Part shown: positions 47,321-56,614 of the stretch, piece by piece
How positions within the stretch are numbered: the first letter of the stretch is position 1
Layout of the letters: each line of letters opens with the position of its first letter
From: Candidatus Chryseopegocella kryptomonas
Lineage (GTDB): Bacteria > Bacteroidota > Ignavibacteria > Kryptoniales > Kryptoniaceae
DNA: 64,000 bases
Reading direction: 5' to 3'
Assembly (NCBI RefSeq): GCF_001536065.1
Contig: NZ_CZVW01000001.1
Span: 1 to 64,000, forward strand
Notes under the pieces: model-generated
Databases searched by the model: none
What the model was told of the DNA's origin: nothing
What the model saw: only the letters and a program-made list of their open reading frames with translations
Made by a program: the position numbers and the translations under genes

Positions 47321-48874
47321 ATGAAGTTACCAAAATTTAAAAATGAGCCATTTACCGATTTCTCAAAACCTGAGAATCGCAAAAAAATGGAAAAGGCTCT
47401 CGCAAAGGTTGAGAGCGAACTTGGGAGGGAATATGAGATCGTAATTGGAGGTGAGAGGATTAAGACAGATGAAAAATTTTATTCTTACAATCCTTCAAAA
47501 AAGGATCAAGTTGTTGGTGTTTTACAAAAGGGAAATGCTGAACTTGCTAAAAAGGCGATTGAAGTTGCAAATGATGCGTTTAAAGAGTGGGGAATGACAA
47601 AGCCGGAATATAGAGTCAAGATAATGTTAAAAGCTGCACAACTTTTAAGGAAGAGAAAATTTGAATTTGCAGCGTGGCAGGTTTTTGAAGTTGGGAAGAA
47701 CTGGGCGGAAGCAGATGCAGATGTTGCAGAAGCAATTGATTACCTTGAGTATTACAGCAGATGGGCACTTCATTACGCAAAAGGTGCTCCTGTTGTAAAA
47801 TATCCGGGTGAAAAAAATGAAATGGTTTATATACCGCTTGGTGCAGGTGCAGTTATACCGCCGTGGAATTTCCCACTTGCGATTTTACTTGGTATGACGG
47901 TCGGTGCGCTTGTTACTGGAAATACGGTTGTGTTAAAACCATCAAGCGATTCCCCTGTAATTGGTGCGAAGTTCTATGAACTTATGAAAGAAGCAGGTCT
48001 TCCTGATGGAGTTTTGAATTTTATCACAGGTCCTGGCTCAACAGTTGGAGATACACTTGTTGCTCATCCGAAAACAAGATTTGTTGCATTTACAGGTTCA
48101 AAAGAAGTTGGAATTCACATTTATGAACTTGCTTCAAAAGTTCAACCAGGGCAAATATGGTTAAAGCGTGTGATCGCTGAAATGGGTGGGAAAGATGCGA
48201 TAATAGTTGATGATGAAGCAGACCTTGATTCAGCAGTTAAAGGTGTTGTCGTTTCAGCTTTTGGTTATCAAGGTCAAAAATGTTCCGCCTGCTCAAGAGC
48301 TATAGTTGTTGAAAGCGTGTATGATAAATTTATTGAGAAACTCGTTGAGGAGACGGAAAAACTTGAAATTGGACCAGCAAAAGAAAATTATCCTGTCGGA
48401 CCTGTCATCAACGCAGGGGCTCAGCAGAAAATCCTTTCATATATTGAAATTGGAAAGTCGGAAGGAAAGTTGTTAACAGGTGGAGAAGCGGTGCGACAGG
48501 ATGAAGGTTATTACATCAAGCCGACAATTTTCGCAGATGTTGACCCGAAAGCAAGAATTGCGCAGGAAGAAATTTTTGGACCTGTTCTCGCTGTTATAAA
48601 AGCAAGAGATTTTGACCATGCGATTGAAATTGCAAATGACACTGAATATGGTTTAACTGGTTCTGTTTATACGAGGAACAGGAAGAAAATTGAAAAAGCC
48701 AAAAAACTTTTCCATGTTGGCAATCTCTACATAAACAGGAAATGCACGGGCGCAATAGTTGGAGTCCATCCATTCGGTGGATTTAATATGAGCGGAACGG
48801 ATTCAAAAGCAGGTGGTCCAGATTATCTCTTGTTGTTCTTGCAAGGGAAAGCAATATCAGAAAAAGTTAAGTGA
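47321..48874 (+). CDS. pruA: L-glutamate gamma-semialdehyde dehydrogenase
   Basis: This 517-residue aldehyde dehydrogenase oxidises glutamate semialdehyde (from proline or ornithine) to glutamate with NAD. The catalytic Cys lies in Q-G-Q-K-C-S-A-C-S-R-A, the general-base Glu in A-E-M-G-G-K-D-A, and the NAD loop in P-W-N-F-P-L-A-I. The ending G-V-H-P-F-G-G-F-N-M-S-G-T-D-S-K-A-G-G-P-D-Y is specific for this subgroup. No proline dehydrogenase is nearby. GGAGG precedes the ATG. Confidence 0.93.
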   Translation: MKLPKFKNEPFTDFSKPENRKKMEKALAKVESELGREYEIVIGGERIKTDEKFYSYNPSKKDQVVGVLQKGNAELAKKAIEVANDAFKEWGMTKPEYRVKIMLKAAQLLRKRKFEFAAWQVFEVGKNWAEADADVAEAIDYLEYYSRWALHYAKGAPVVKYPGEKNEMVYIPLGAGAVIPPWNFPLAILLGMTVGALVTGNTVVLKPSSDSPVIGAKFYELMKEAGLPDGVLNFITGPGSTVGDTLVAHPKTRFVAFTGSKEVGIHIYELASKVQPGQIWLKRVIAEMGGKDAIIVDDEADLDSAVKGVVVSAFGYQGQKCSACSRAIVVESVYDKFIEKLVEETEKLEIGPAKENYPVGPVINAGAQQKILSYIEIGKSEGKLLTGGEAVRQDEGYYIKPTIFADVDPKARIAQEEIFGPVLAVIKARDFDHAIEIANDTEYGLTGSVYTRNRKKIEKAKKLFHVGNLYINRKCTGAIVGVHPFGGFNMSGTDSKAGGPDYLLLFLQGKAISEKVK

Positions 48875-48935
48875 TGAACATCTTTGAAAAAGTCGTTTGG
48901 AACATGAGAAATTTAAAACAAATCGCACTTTTAAA

Positions 48936-50111
48936 ATGAAGATACACGAATATCAAGCGAAGGAGATTTTAAAAAAGTTCGGCGTTGCTGTTCCCAGAGG
49001 TCGTGTTGCATTTACACCTGAAGAAGCCGTTGAAGTCGCAAAAGAAATCGGCGGTGACTTATGGGTTATAAAAGCTCAAATTCACGCTGGTGGCAGAGGA
49101 AAAGCCGGAGGAATTAAACTTGCTAAAAGTTATGATGAAGTTTATCAACACGCAAAAAATATGCTTGGCTCCAAACTTGTAACTTATCAAACAGGTCCAG
49201 AAGGTAAAATTGTTAAGAAAGTTCTCGTTGAGCAAGGTTTGAAAATTCAAAAAGAACTTTATGTTGGGATTACGCTTGATAGAGCAACTTCAAGAAATGT
49301 CGTTATGGTTTCAAGCGAAGGTGGTGTTGAAATTGAACAGGTTGCAGCTGAAAGTCCGGAGAAAATTTTGAAAGAATATGTTGACCCCAAAGTTGGTTTT
49401 ATGCCTTATCAAGCAAGACGCCTTGCCTTTGGGCTTGGGCTTGAGGGTGAAGCGTTTAAAAATGCAGTTAAATTTTTGCTCGCACTTTACAAAGCTTACG
49501 ATGAAACGGATGCATCTCTTGCGGAAATAAACCCGCTTGTTCTTACAACCGATGGAGAAGTTCTTGCTCTTGATGCGAAGATGAATTTTGATGATAATGC
49601 CCTGTTTCGCCATCCTGAAATTGCGCAGTTAAGAGATATTGATGAAGAGGATCCTCTTGAAGTAGAAGCATCAAAATATAACCTCAACTACATTCGCTTA
49701 AATGGAAATGTGGGTTGTATGGTCAATGGCGCTGGGCTTGCGATGGCGACGATGGATTTAATAAAACTTGCTGGTGGAGAGCCCGCAAACTTCCTTGATG
49801 TAGGCGGTGGTGCAAAAACTGAAACAGTTGAACAAGGGTTCAGAATAATTTTGTCGGATCCAAATGTTAAGGCAATTTTGATAAATATCTTCGGTGGAAT
49901 CGTTCGTTGTGATCGTGTTGCTCTTGGAGTCGTTGAAGCAGCTAAAAAAGTTGGTGTGAATGTTCCCGTTGTTATCCGCCTTGAAGGGACAAATGCAGAA
50001 GAAGGAGCGAAAATTTTAAAAGAATCGGGATTGAATTTTATCGTTGCAAATGGTTTTAAAGATGCAGCTGAAAAAGTTGTCAAAGTTTTAAAAGATCTTG
50101 GCATAAGCTAA
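48936..50111 (+). CDS. sucC: succinate-CoA ligase subunit beta
   Basis: This 391-residue citric-acid-cycle enzyme subunit carries the ATP-grasp nucleotide site and binds succinate. The start [17 protein letters not shown] at 48936 is the family standard, so an upstream in-frame ATG (48897) is rejected. Marks include [21 protein letters not shown], and [10 protein letters not shown]. The usual partner sucD does not follow; an intrinsic terminator does, so the alpha subunit must be elsewhere. Confidence 0.96.
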   Translation: MKIHEYQAKEILKKFGVAVPRGRVAFTPEEAVEVAKEIGGDLWVIKAQIHAGGRGKAGGIKLAKSYDEVYQHAKNMLGSKLVTYQTGPEGKIVKKVLVEQGLKIQKELYVGITLDRATSRNVVMVSSEGGVEIEQVAAESPEKILKEYVDPKVGFMPYQARRLAFGLGLEGEAFKNAVKFLLALYKAYDETDASLAEINPLVLTTDGEVLALDAKMNFDDNALFRHPEIAQLRDIDEEDPLEVEASKYNLNYIRLNGNVGCMVNGAGLAMATMDLIKLAGGEPANFLDVGGGAKTETVEQGFRIILSDPNVKAILINIFGGIVRCDRVALGVVEAAKKVGVNVPVVIRLEGTNAEEGAKILKESGLNFIVANGFKDAAEKVVKVLKDLGIS

Positions 50112-50118
50112 ACACAAT

Positions 50119-50144
50119 GGGGGACTTTCTTTCGTCCCCCTTTT
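50119..50144 (+). terminator. intrinsic terminator after sucC
   Basis: GGGGGAC (50119-50125), an eight-base loop, GTCCCCC (50134-50140), then TTTT. This strong 7-bp GC stem lies eight bases after the sucC stop. Confidence 0.9.
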
Positions 50145-50167
50145 GAAAATTTAAATTTGCTTTCGCA

Positions 50168-50827
50168 ATGCCCAAAAAATTGATCACAGAAAAAACGGTT
50201 TTAGATTTTTACAATCAAGGCAAAACCGAAATAGAAATTGATAAAAACACGATAGTCACACCTTCCGCACGGGATAAAGCCCTGCAGTTAAAAGTTAAGT
50301 TTGTTGAAAAGTTTGAAACCGCTCAAAAATTTAATTACCCATTGAAGCCAGAGCCAAAATTAGATGGTAAAAAAATCGTTGCAATAGCAAGTGATCACGC
50401 TGGATTTAAATTGAAAGAAGAACTTAAAAAATTTATCTCCGAACTTGGTTATTCCGTTCTTGATCTTGGGACGAATTCTGAAAGTTCGGTTGATTATCCA
50501 GATTTTGCTTATGCGGTGGCTTATGCAATTATTTCGGGTAAAGCTTGGCGTGGATTGATGATTGATGGCACAGGCGTTGCCTCTTCAATCGTTGCAAATA
50601 AAGTTCCGGGTGTAAGAGCAGCATGTTGTCATAATGAATTCACCGCAAGAATGAGCAGAGAACACAATGATGCAAATATGTTAACAATTGGTGCTCGTGT
50701 TATTGGGAGCGAACTTGCAAAGGAAATTGTTAGAGTTTTTCTTGAAACAAATTTCGGCGGGGGAAGACACCTCCAACGGCTTAATAAGATTTTTGAAATT
50801 GAGCAAAAATATCTAAAGCAAAAGTAA
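50168..50827 (+). CDS. rpiB: RpiB-type sugar-phosphate isomerase with altered active-site residue and extra N-domain
   Basis: The body (residues about 67-219) is RpiB: I-A-S-D-H-A-G-F-K-L-K-E, D-L-G-T-N-S, S-V-D-Y-P-D-F-A, R-E-H-N-D-A-N-M-L and G-G-R-H-L-Q-R. Two things are odd. The usual catalytic Cys in I-C-G-T-G is Asp133 (M-I-D-G-T-G). About 65 extra residues precede the core and contain I-T-E-K-T-V-L-D-F and I-V-T-P-S-A-R-D-K-A, like the short leader found on several microcompartment-related enzymes (from memory). It may still isomerise ribose 5-phosphate, or another sugar phosphate. Confidence 0.85.
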   Translation: MPKKLITEKTVLDFYNQGKTEIEIDKNTIVTPSARDKALQLKVKFVEKFETAQKFNYPLKPEPKLDGKKIVAIASDHAGFKLKEELKKFISELGYSVLDLGTNSESSVDYPDFAYAVAYAIISGKAWRGLMIDGTGVASSIVANKVPGVRAACCHNEFTARMSREHNDANMLTIGARVIGSELAKEIVRVFLETNFGGGRHLQRLNKIFEIEQKYLKQK

Positions 50828-50839
50828 AAAATCAACAAA

Positions 50840-52498
50840 ATGCCAAAAGCAATAGGTAGCCCGATAAAGCGGGATCAAAGCTTCTTTGAAAATGAAGATA
50901 ATATGAAAAATTTGTTAAGAATTTTGAATGCGAAAGCAGAACAGATAAAACTTGGTGGTGGAAAAGATGCAATTGAAAAACAGCACAAGCGTGGCAAATT
51001 AACCGCAAGAGAAAGAATTCAAAAATTGATAGATCCGGGAAGCGAGTTCCTTGAAATAGGTTTGTTTGCTGGTTATGAGATGTATGAAGAATATGGTGGC
51101 GCACCATCTGGAGGTGTAATTGTTGGAATTGGAAAAATTCACGGTCGTGATGTCGTTATAGTTGCAAATGATGCAACTGTTAAAGCTGGGGCTTGGTTTC
51201 CAATAACCTGCAAAAAGAACCTGCGAGCACAAGAAATAGCAATGGAAAATAGAATTCCGATCGTTTATCTTGTTGATTCAGCAGGTGTTTTTTTGCCATT
51301 GCAGAGTGAAATTTTCCCAGATAAAGAACACTTCGGTAGAATTTTCAGAAACAACGCTATAATGTCATCAATGGGGATTCCGCAAATTGCAGCAATTATG
51401 GGTCCGTGTGTTGCAGGTGGAGCTTATCTTCCAATCATGAGCGACGAAGCTTTGATTGTTGAGGGCACGGGAAGCGTTTTCCTTGCGGGACCACATCTTG
51501 TTAAAGCTGCAATTGGTGAAGAAATTGACATTGAAACCCTTGGCGGAGCGACCGTCCACAGTGAAATTAGCGGTGTCACGGATTACAAATGTAAAAATGA
51601 TGAAGAAGCAATTGAAACGATAAGAAGCATAATCTCAAAACTTGGTGAAACACCAAAAGCTGGATTTAACAGAGTTGAACCACGCCCACCAAAATTTGAC
51701 CCGTATGAAATTTACGGCATAATTCCAAAAGATATTTCAAGACCTTACGATATGTATGAAGTTCTTGCAAGAATAGTTGACGATAGCGAAATTGATGAAT
51801 ACAAAGCTGGATATGGTAAAACCGTGATCTGTGCTTATGCGAGAATTGATGGTTGGGCTGTTGGAATCGTAGCAAATCAAAGAACAATCGTTAAAACAAA
51901 ACTTGGCGAAATGCAAGTTGGGGGCGTGATTTATTCTGATAGCGCAGATAAAGCAGCCAGATTCATTATGAATTGCAATCAAAAGAAAATTCCGCTTGTT
52001 TTCTTTCAGGATGTAACCGGCTTTATGGTTGGTAAAAGGGCAGAGTGGGGTGGAATTATAAAAGACGGAGCAAAAATGGTAAATGCAGTTGCGAACAGCG
52101 TTGTTCCGAAGTTTACATTTATAATTGGAAATAGTTTCGGCGCTGGAAATTACGCTATGTGCGGAAAAGCATATGACCCGAGATTTATCTTCGCTTGGCC
52201 AACTGCTCAAATTGCAGTTATGGGCGGAAAACAAGCAAGCGAAACATTGTTAAGTATAAAACTTTCGCAAATGGAAAGAGAAGGTAGAGTCATAACGAAA
52301 GAAGAACAGGAAAAACTTTTGAAGGAAATTCAGCAAAAATATGAAAAAGAAATGGAACCGTTGTTTGCAGCTGCACGACTCTGGGTTGACGGGATAATTG
52401 ACCCAGTTGAAACAAGAAAGATAATTTCTCGTGGAATTGAAATCGCAAACAATAATCCGTATCTGCCGAGATTCAATGTCGGGGTTATTCAAACTTAA
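50840..52498 (+). CDS. acyl-CoA carboxylase carboxyltransferase subunit (methylcrotonyl-CoA type)
   Basis: This 552-residue second carboxyltransferase has an N-terminal [21 protein letters not shown], the stretch V-D-S-A-G-V-F-L-P-L-Q-S-E-I-F-P-D-K-E-H-F-G-R-I-F that marks methylcrotonyl/geranyl-CoA carboxylases, and the oxyanion part G-P-C-V-A-G-G-A-Y-L-P. The C-terminal half has G-N-S-F-G-A-G-N-Y-A-M-C-G and F-A-W-P-T-A-Q-I-A-V-M-G. Substrate is inferred (leucine breakdown), not proven. No biotin-dependent partner is adjacent. Its 3' end overlaps the next gene by 23 bases. Confidence 0.9.
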   Translation: MPKAIGSPIKRDQSFFENEDNMKNLLRILNAKAEQIKLGGGKDAIEKQHKRGKLTARERIQKLIDPGSEFLEIGLFAGYEMYEEYGGAPSGGVIVGIGKIHGRDVVIVANDATVKAGAWFPITCKKNLRAQEIAMENRIPIVYLVDSAGVFLPLQSEIFPDKEHFGRIFRNNAIMSSMGIPQIAAIMGPCVAGGAYLPIMSDEALIVEGTGSVFLAGPHLVKAAIGEEIDIETLGGATVHSEISGVTDYKCKNDEEAIETIRSIISKLGETPKAGFNRVEPRPPKFDPYEIYGIIPKDISRPYDMYEVLARIVDDSEIDEYKAGYGKTVICAYARIDGWAVGIVANQRTIVKTKLGEMQVGGVIYSDSADKAARFIMNCNQKKIPLVFFQDVTGFMVGKRAEWGGIIKDGAKMVNAVANSVVPKFTFIIGNSFGAGNYAMCGKAYDPRFIFAWPTAQIAVMGGKQASETLLSIKLSQMEREGRVITKEEQEKLLKEIQQKYEKEMEPLFAAARLWVDGIIDPVETRKIISRGIEIANNNPYLPRFNVGVIQT

Positions 52499-53144
52499 CA
52501 TCTTAACACTTCTACTTTCATTTTCAATCGCACAATCACAGTCAATCTTTAACACCTTGCTCAAAAATAAAATTTTCTATGTCCATCAACTACGCAATTT
52601 CATCAGAAGCGAAGAATTCAAAGAGTTAAAAAATAAACTCGGCGATCTCAACGCAATTGATATCATTTATAAAAAATCTCTCGTCTTGTGCGATTATAAT
52701 ATAAAAGATGCACTTTTCGTGTGCGCACTTGCAACCCTTGATCACAGAAAAATTAACTTTAAACTTCCTCTCCTTGGATTTAAAATTCCGATTTTCTTAA
52801 CCTCCGAAAGCGAAGAGCAATTTTTTAAAAGAACCTCAAACCTGCCATCGCATATTTTCTCCAATACAATTGACGATAGAGATAAACTTCAACATTTTTT
52901 CTTTTCTGCTTATTTAACATATACAAATGAAGGTAGGGCAAGTGCAGATAAAATTGGTTTGCTTGTTGAAGAAGGTGAAAAATTAGGGTTAAATCTTGTC
53001 AGAGATGAAAGAGATATTTTAGCAAATAGATTGGGGCAAAATTTTGGGCTCTATCTTCACAAAAATCCACTTGCACTCCCGTCAAGATTTTTGCAACCTG
53101 ACTCAATCAAACAAAATTTTAACCTGCCTTTTAAACCTGAATGA
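52476..53144 (+). CDS. exported protein of unknown function
   Basis: This 222-residue protein starts at ATG 52476, within the end of the carboxyltransferase gene; the start is chosen because a signal peptide begins there (M-S-G-L-F-K-L-N-I-L-T-L-L-L-S-F-S-I-A-Q). The mature part is mixed alpha/beta. R-D-K-L-Q-H-F-F-F-S-A-Y-L-T-Y resembles the D-K-x-x-H-F motif of some small periplasmic or lipoprotein families (YfiM/DUF2279-like), a weak likeness. It converges with, and overlaps by 42 bases, the large minus-strand gene. No function is claimed. Confidence 0.55.
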   Translation: MSGLFKLNILTLLLSFSIAQSQSIFNTLLKNKIFYVHQLRNFIRSEEFKELKNKLGDLNAIDIIYKKSLVLCDYNIKDALFVCALATLDHRKINFKLPLLGFKIPIFLTSESEEQFFKRTSNLPSHIFSNTIDDRDKLQHFFFSAYLTYTNEGRASADKIGLLVEEGEKLGLNLVRDERDILANRLGQNFGLYLHKNPLALPSRFLQPDSIKQNFNLPFKPE

Positions 53145-55514
53145 AAACCCAATTTTCAAACTCGTTTCATCACATTCAAAACTTTTGCAAACTTTATCAT
53201 CAATCAAAACATTTTTAACATTGCGAGGGCTTTCAAAAATCTCAAGATTTACATTTATCTCTGGAAGATTATTCTTTTCAAAATTAATAACAAGACAATC
53301 ACTTGATTTCTCAATCGTTATGTTAATTCTCATATTTTGCAATCTCAAATTTTTCATCTTTACCGAGCCAATCGCATCTTTTATCCTTGGTTTAAAAGTT
53401 AATTTTTTCTCAAACGCATTTACATCAAACTCAAAATCATCAAGGATTTTCTCAACAAAAGATGAAACGCCAATCGCAGAGTTAAGATCAAATTGATTTA
53501 TCTTGCTTGATAACTTTTTTACACCATTTTCAAATCGCATTTTGGACTTTAATTCGTTCAATTTTTCCATATATTCGCTATCTTCAAGAGTATTGGCAAA
53601 CAAAAGAATTGAGTTAAAAGCATCGGGATAATTTTGCAAATTTTCTATCTCGCCTGAAATTAAATTCTTAATCCTTTGCCATGTAAATTTCGCAAAAAGT
53701 TTATCTTTTGAAGAGCGAAGATAATCTCCACAAATTTTGATGAAGTTAAACTTCAAATTGTTATCGTATTCAAAAAATCCAGAAAGCAAAAACTTTTGGG
53801 GTAATTTACTATCAACGCTTATGTATCTTCCGAGAAATTCAAGCGTGTCTCTTGTATCTTCATAATCTCCAATTTTAAGCAATGTGTTAAGTGAATTTAA
53901 AATTTTTTCTGTGTTGATAAATTCCTCTCTCAAATCATTGACCAAAAATCGTCCCAGCGTTTTGACATCTTTCATAAACTTTGGAAGAAGCGAAACAGCA
54001 AATTTAAATTTTTGATTTATGTTCTCGTCCTGTGTCTCAATTGTGAGATATTTTCTCAATGCGTTTCTGACAGATTTGAAGTTTTCTTTGAAAATTTTGT
54101 GCGGTGATGTGAGAGAAAGTTTGTAAAGTTCTTTTGATTCAGATAAAATATCTTTTGGGGCTCGTGGATTTTGAAAGACACCTGTGATTGCAAAGTTAAA
54201 TGCTTTTTCAGAGCCAGCGGAAACTTTGTAAAAAATCTTAACATCAACAAAATCTCCAACTTTAATTTCATAACTTTCTGGCTTTCGTGCGCTTCCAGCA
54301 AAAATAGCGAAGATTTGAGGATTGAAAACATAAAAGCATTTTAACTTTTCATCAAACCCAAACGAGAAATTTTTAATTTGAAATTTTGGCTCGCTTAAAA
54401 ACTTTGGGGAAATTTTTAAATTTAAACAAATTTCAATTTCTTTGTCGCTTGTTATCAAAAAATTTGAGATTAAAATCGGCTTTTTTGGATGTGTGAAGAT
54501 TGTTTCACAGAATTTGGCTTCGCCAATTTCAAAATTTCTAACCACCGCTTCTGGTTTCAGGATAAGTTGTGGTTTTTCAATTTGCTTGAATTCTTCATTG
54601 CTTTTTAAAGACAAACTAATCTCGTCAATTATTTGTAATGGTGGGATTGATATTGACTTAATTTTTTGCTCTGTTATTTCTGCGAAAATTTGCTCGCCTT
54701 GAATGAGATAATTTCCTTTTATTTCGCTTTGAATGTCAGTGCTTTTTCTGCCAATTTTCTTCTGTGCTGTTCTTAACGCCTTGTTTTCAAGTTGAAAACT
54801 TGCACGTGTTATGTTTTCTCTGAAATCCCAATATGTCTTTGGCTCTGGGAATTTGCGAGGATTGTTAAGATATAAAATTGAGTTCAAAAGCAATCTGTCA
54901 AGATTGTTCCAGTTTGGATTTCCCTTGTCCGAGAAATATACATATCCGCCAATTGCGATGATTTTAAATTTGCTTTCAAATTCAAACAAAATTTTTTTCG
55001 TTGGATTGATCTTGTCATCAACTTTTTCAATCCCAACAATTTTTAAATTTTCTGGCGTCCGATCTACATAAGCGAGCATGATTTTTTCTGTCTTTTCTGA
55101 TGCGGTGAATGTATAAGTTGCGTTGTGAAGTTTTCGGAAAACTGGATGACCGAGGAAAGAAGCAAAACCATACGATCGTGAAGAGGTTAAAATTTCTCTT
55201 TTTTCAAAATCAGGTTCAATCGGTTCAATGTTAAGAACATTGAGAAGTTTAACTGCTGTCAAAGTTAAAAGCAAATTTCCACCACGGTTTAAAAAGTTTA
55301 AAAGTGTTGTTTTGAATTCGTCTGAACTTGCGAATTCTGGAAGATTTAAACTTTTGTCGTAATGCCACCAGATGATGTTGAATTCGTTTAAATTCGCATT
55401 ATTTATTTTTTCAATTTCAACTTGAAATGCACAACCTGTTCTTGCCCTCAACCATTTAAATGCGCTTAACTGTTCCTGTGAAGGTTCTGAATCAATTAAA
55501 AAAGCAATTTTCAT
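53103..55514 (-). CDS. large protein with GATase-like N-domain and helical C-part, function unknown
   Basis: This 803-residue protein lacks a signal peptide. Residues 1-215 look like a class I glutamine amidotransferase/ThuA-type flavodoxin fold (I-I-W-W-H-Y-D-K, F-L-N-R-G-G-N-L-L-L-T-L, G-G-Y-V-Y-F-S-D-K-G-N-P-N-W-N-N), similar to DUF4960. Residues about 250-470 are beta-rich. From about 480 to 720 it is helical, with F-E-Y-D-N-N-L-K-F-N-F-I and F-A-K-F-T-W-Q-R-I, resembling an (alpha/alpha) toroid of glycosidases. A last beta part closes it. Its start meets the carA stop (1-base overlap). A glycoside-related role is only a guess. Confidence 0.6.
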   Translation of the reverse strand: MKIAFLIDSEPSQEQLSAFKWLRARTGCAFQVEIEKINNANLNEFNIIWWHYDKSLNLPEFASSDEFKTTLLNFLNRGGNLLLTLTAVKLLNVLNIEPIEPDFEKREILTSSRSYGFASFLGHPVFRKLHNATYTFTASEKTEKIMLAYVDRTPENLKIVGIEKVDDKINPTKKILFEFESKFKIIAIGGYVYFSDKGNPNWNNLDRLLLNSILYLNNPRKFPEPKTYWDFRENITRASFQLENKALRTAQKKIGRKSTDIQSEIKGNYLIQGEQIFAEITEQKIKSISIPPLQIIDEISLSLKSNEEFKQIEKPQLILKPEAVVRNFEIGEAKFCETIFTHPKKPILISNFLITSDKEIEICLNLKISPKFLSEPKFQIKNFSFGFDEKLKCFYVFNPQIFAIFAGSARKPESYEIKVGDFVDVKIFYKVSAGSEKAFNFAITGVFQNPRAPKDILSESKELYKLSLTSPHKIFKENFKSVRNALRKYLTIETQDENINQKFKFAVSLLPKFMKDVKTLGRFLVNDLREEFINTEKILNSLNTLLKIGDYEDTRDTLEFLGRYISVDSKLPQKFLLSGFFEYDNNLKFNFIKICGDYLRSSKDKLFAKFTWQRIKNLISGEIENLQNYPDAFNSILLFANTLEDSEYMEKLNELKSKMRFENGVKKLSSKINQFDLNSAIGVSSFVEKILDDFEFDVNAFEKKLTFKPRIKDAIGSVKMKNLRLQNMRINITIEKSSDCLVINFEKNNLPEINVNLEIFESPRNVKNVLIDDKVCKSFECDETSLKIGFSFRFKRQVKILFD

Positions 55515-56614
55515 CAGAAAACATTGTTTTGTGTTTTTTGGAGCAAATAGACGAAATTTTTGAAGATGTATTCGCTATCGTGCGGTCCAGGTGATGCCTC
55601 TGGGTGATACTGAACTGAAAAAACTGGAAAGTTTTTCAATGCAATTCCCTCAACTGTGCCATCGTTTAAACTTATATGTGTGATTTCAACATCTGATTCT
55701 TTCAATGATTCTGGATCAACCGCAAACCCGTGGTTTTGTGATGTTATCTCAATTTTTTCGGTGATTAAGTTCTTAACAGGATGATTTGAGCCACGATGAC
55801 CGAATTTCATTTTGTAAGTTTTGCCACCAACCGCAAGAGATAGAAGTTGATGCCCAAGACAAATTCCAAGTATCGGTTTTTTTGAAATTAATTTTTTGAT
55901 GTTGTTAATTGCATAAGTTAATGCAGAAGGATCTCCAGGTCCGTTTGATAAGACAATTCCATCTGGATTTAAAGACAAAATATCTTTCGCATCGGTATGA
56001 GCGGGAACAACGAGAACTTTACAATTTAATTTTTCAAGTTTACGAAGTATGTTTAATTTGACTCCGAAATCGTATAAAACCACGAAGAATTTTGCGTTGT
56101 TTTCAGGATTGAAAATATAACTTTCTTCCGTCGTTGTAAATTTTGCAAGATCAAGACCGCTCATTTGTGGAATTGATCTGGCTTTTTCAATCAAACTTTT
56201 ATCGTCAAAGTCAAGCGTTGAGATTACACCTCGCATCGCTCCTTTATCTCTTATTTGTCTTACCAAAAATCTCGTGTCAACATTTGAAATCCCAACGATG
56301 TTATGTCGTTTAAGATAAGAGTCAAGAGATTCACTTGCTCTCCAGTTGCTGTAAAACTTTGAAATTTCTCTTACAACAACTCCTGCTACCTGTGGCGATC
56401 TTGATTCAATATCTTCATCATTTATCCCGTAATTTCCGATTAATGGATTTGTGAATATCAGGATTTGACCTTTGTATGATGGGTCTGTTATCATTTCCTG
56501 ATACCCAGTTAATGCAGTGTTAAATACAACTTCGCCATAGGTTTCTCCTTCAGCGCCGAAATTTACACCTTCAATCACAATTCCATTTTCAAGTGCAATT
56601 TTTGCTTTTCTCAT
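55514..56614 (-). CDS. carA: carbamoyl-phosphate synthase small subunit
   Basis: This 366-residue glutaminase subunit feeds ammonia to CarB for arginine and pyrimidine synthesis. The catalytic Cys is in [10 protein letters not shown], and His/Glu in [12 protein letters not shown]. The N-domain starts [10 protein letters not shown] and contains [12 protein letters not shown]. Length is normal. The ATG overlaps the carB stop by four bases on the minus strand. Confidence 0.97.
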   Translation of the reverse strand: MRKAKIALENGIVIEGVNFGAEGETYGEVVFNTALTGYQEMITDPSYKGQILIFTNPLIGNYGINDEDIESRSPQVAGVVVREISKFYSNWRASESLDSYLKRHNIVGISNVDTRFLVRQIRDKGAMRGVISTLDFDDKSLIEKARSIPQMSGLDLAKFTTTEESYIFNPENNAKFFVVLYDFGVKLNILRKLEKLNCKVLVVPAHTDAKDILSLNPDGIVLSNGPGDPSALTYAINNIKKLISKKPILGICLGHQLLSLAVGGKTYKMKFGHRGSNHPVKNLITEKIEITSQNHGFAVDPESLKESDVEITHISLNDGTVEGIALKNFPVFSVQYHPEASPGPHDSEYIFKNFVYLLQKTQNNVF

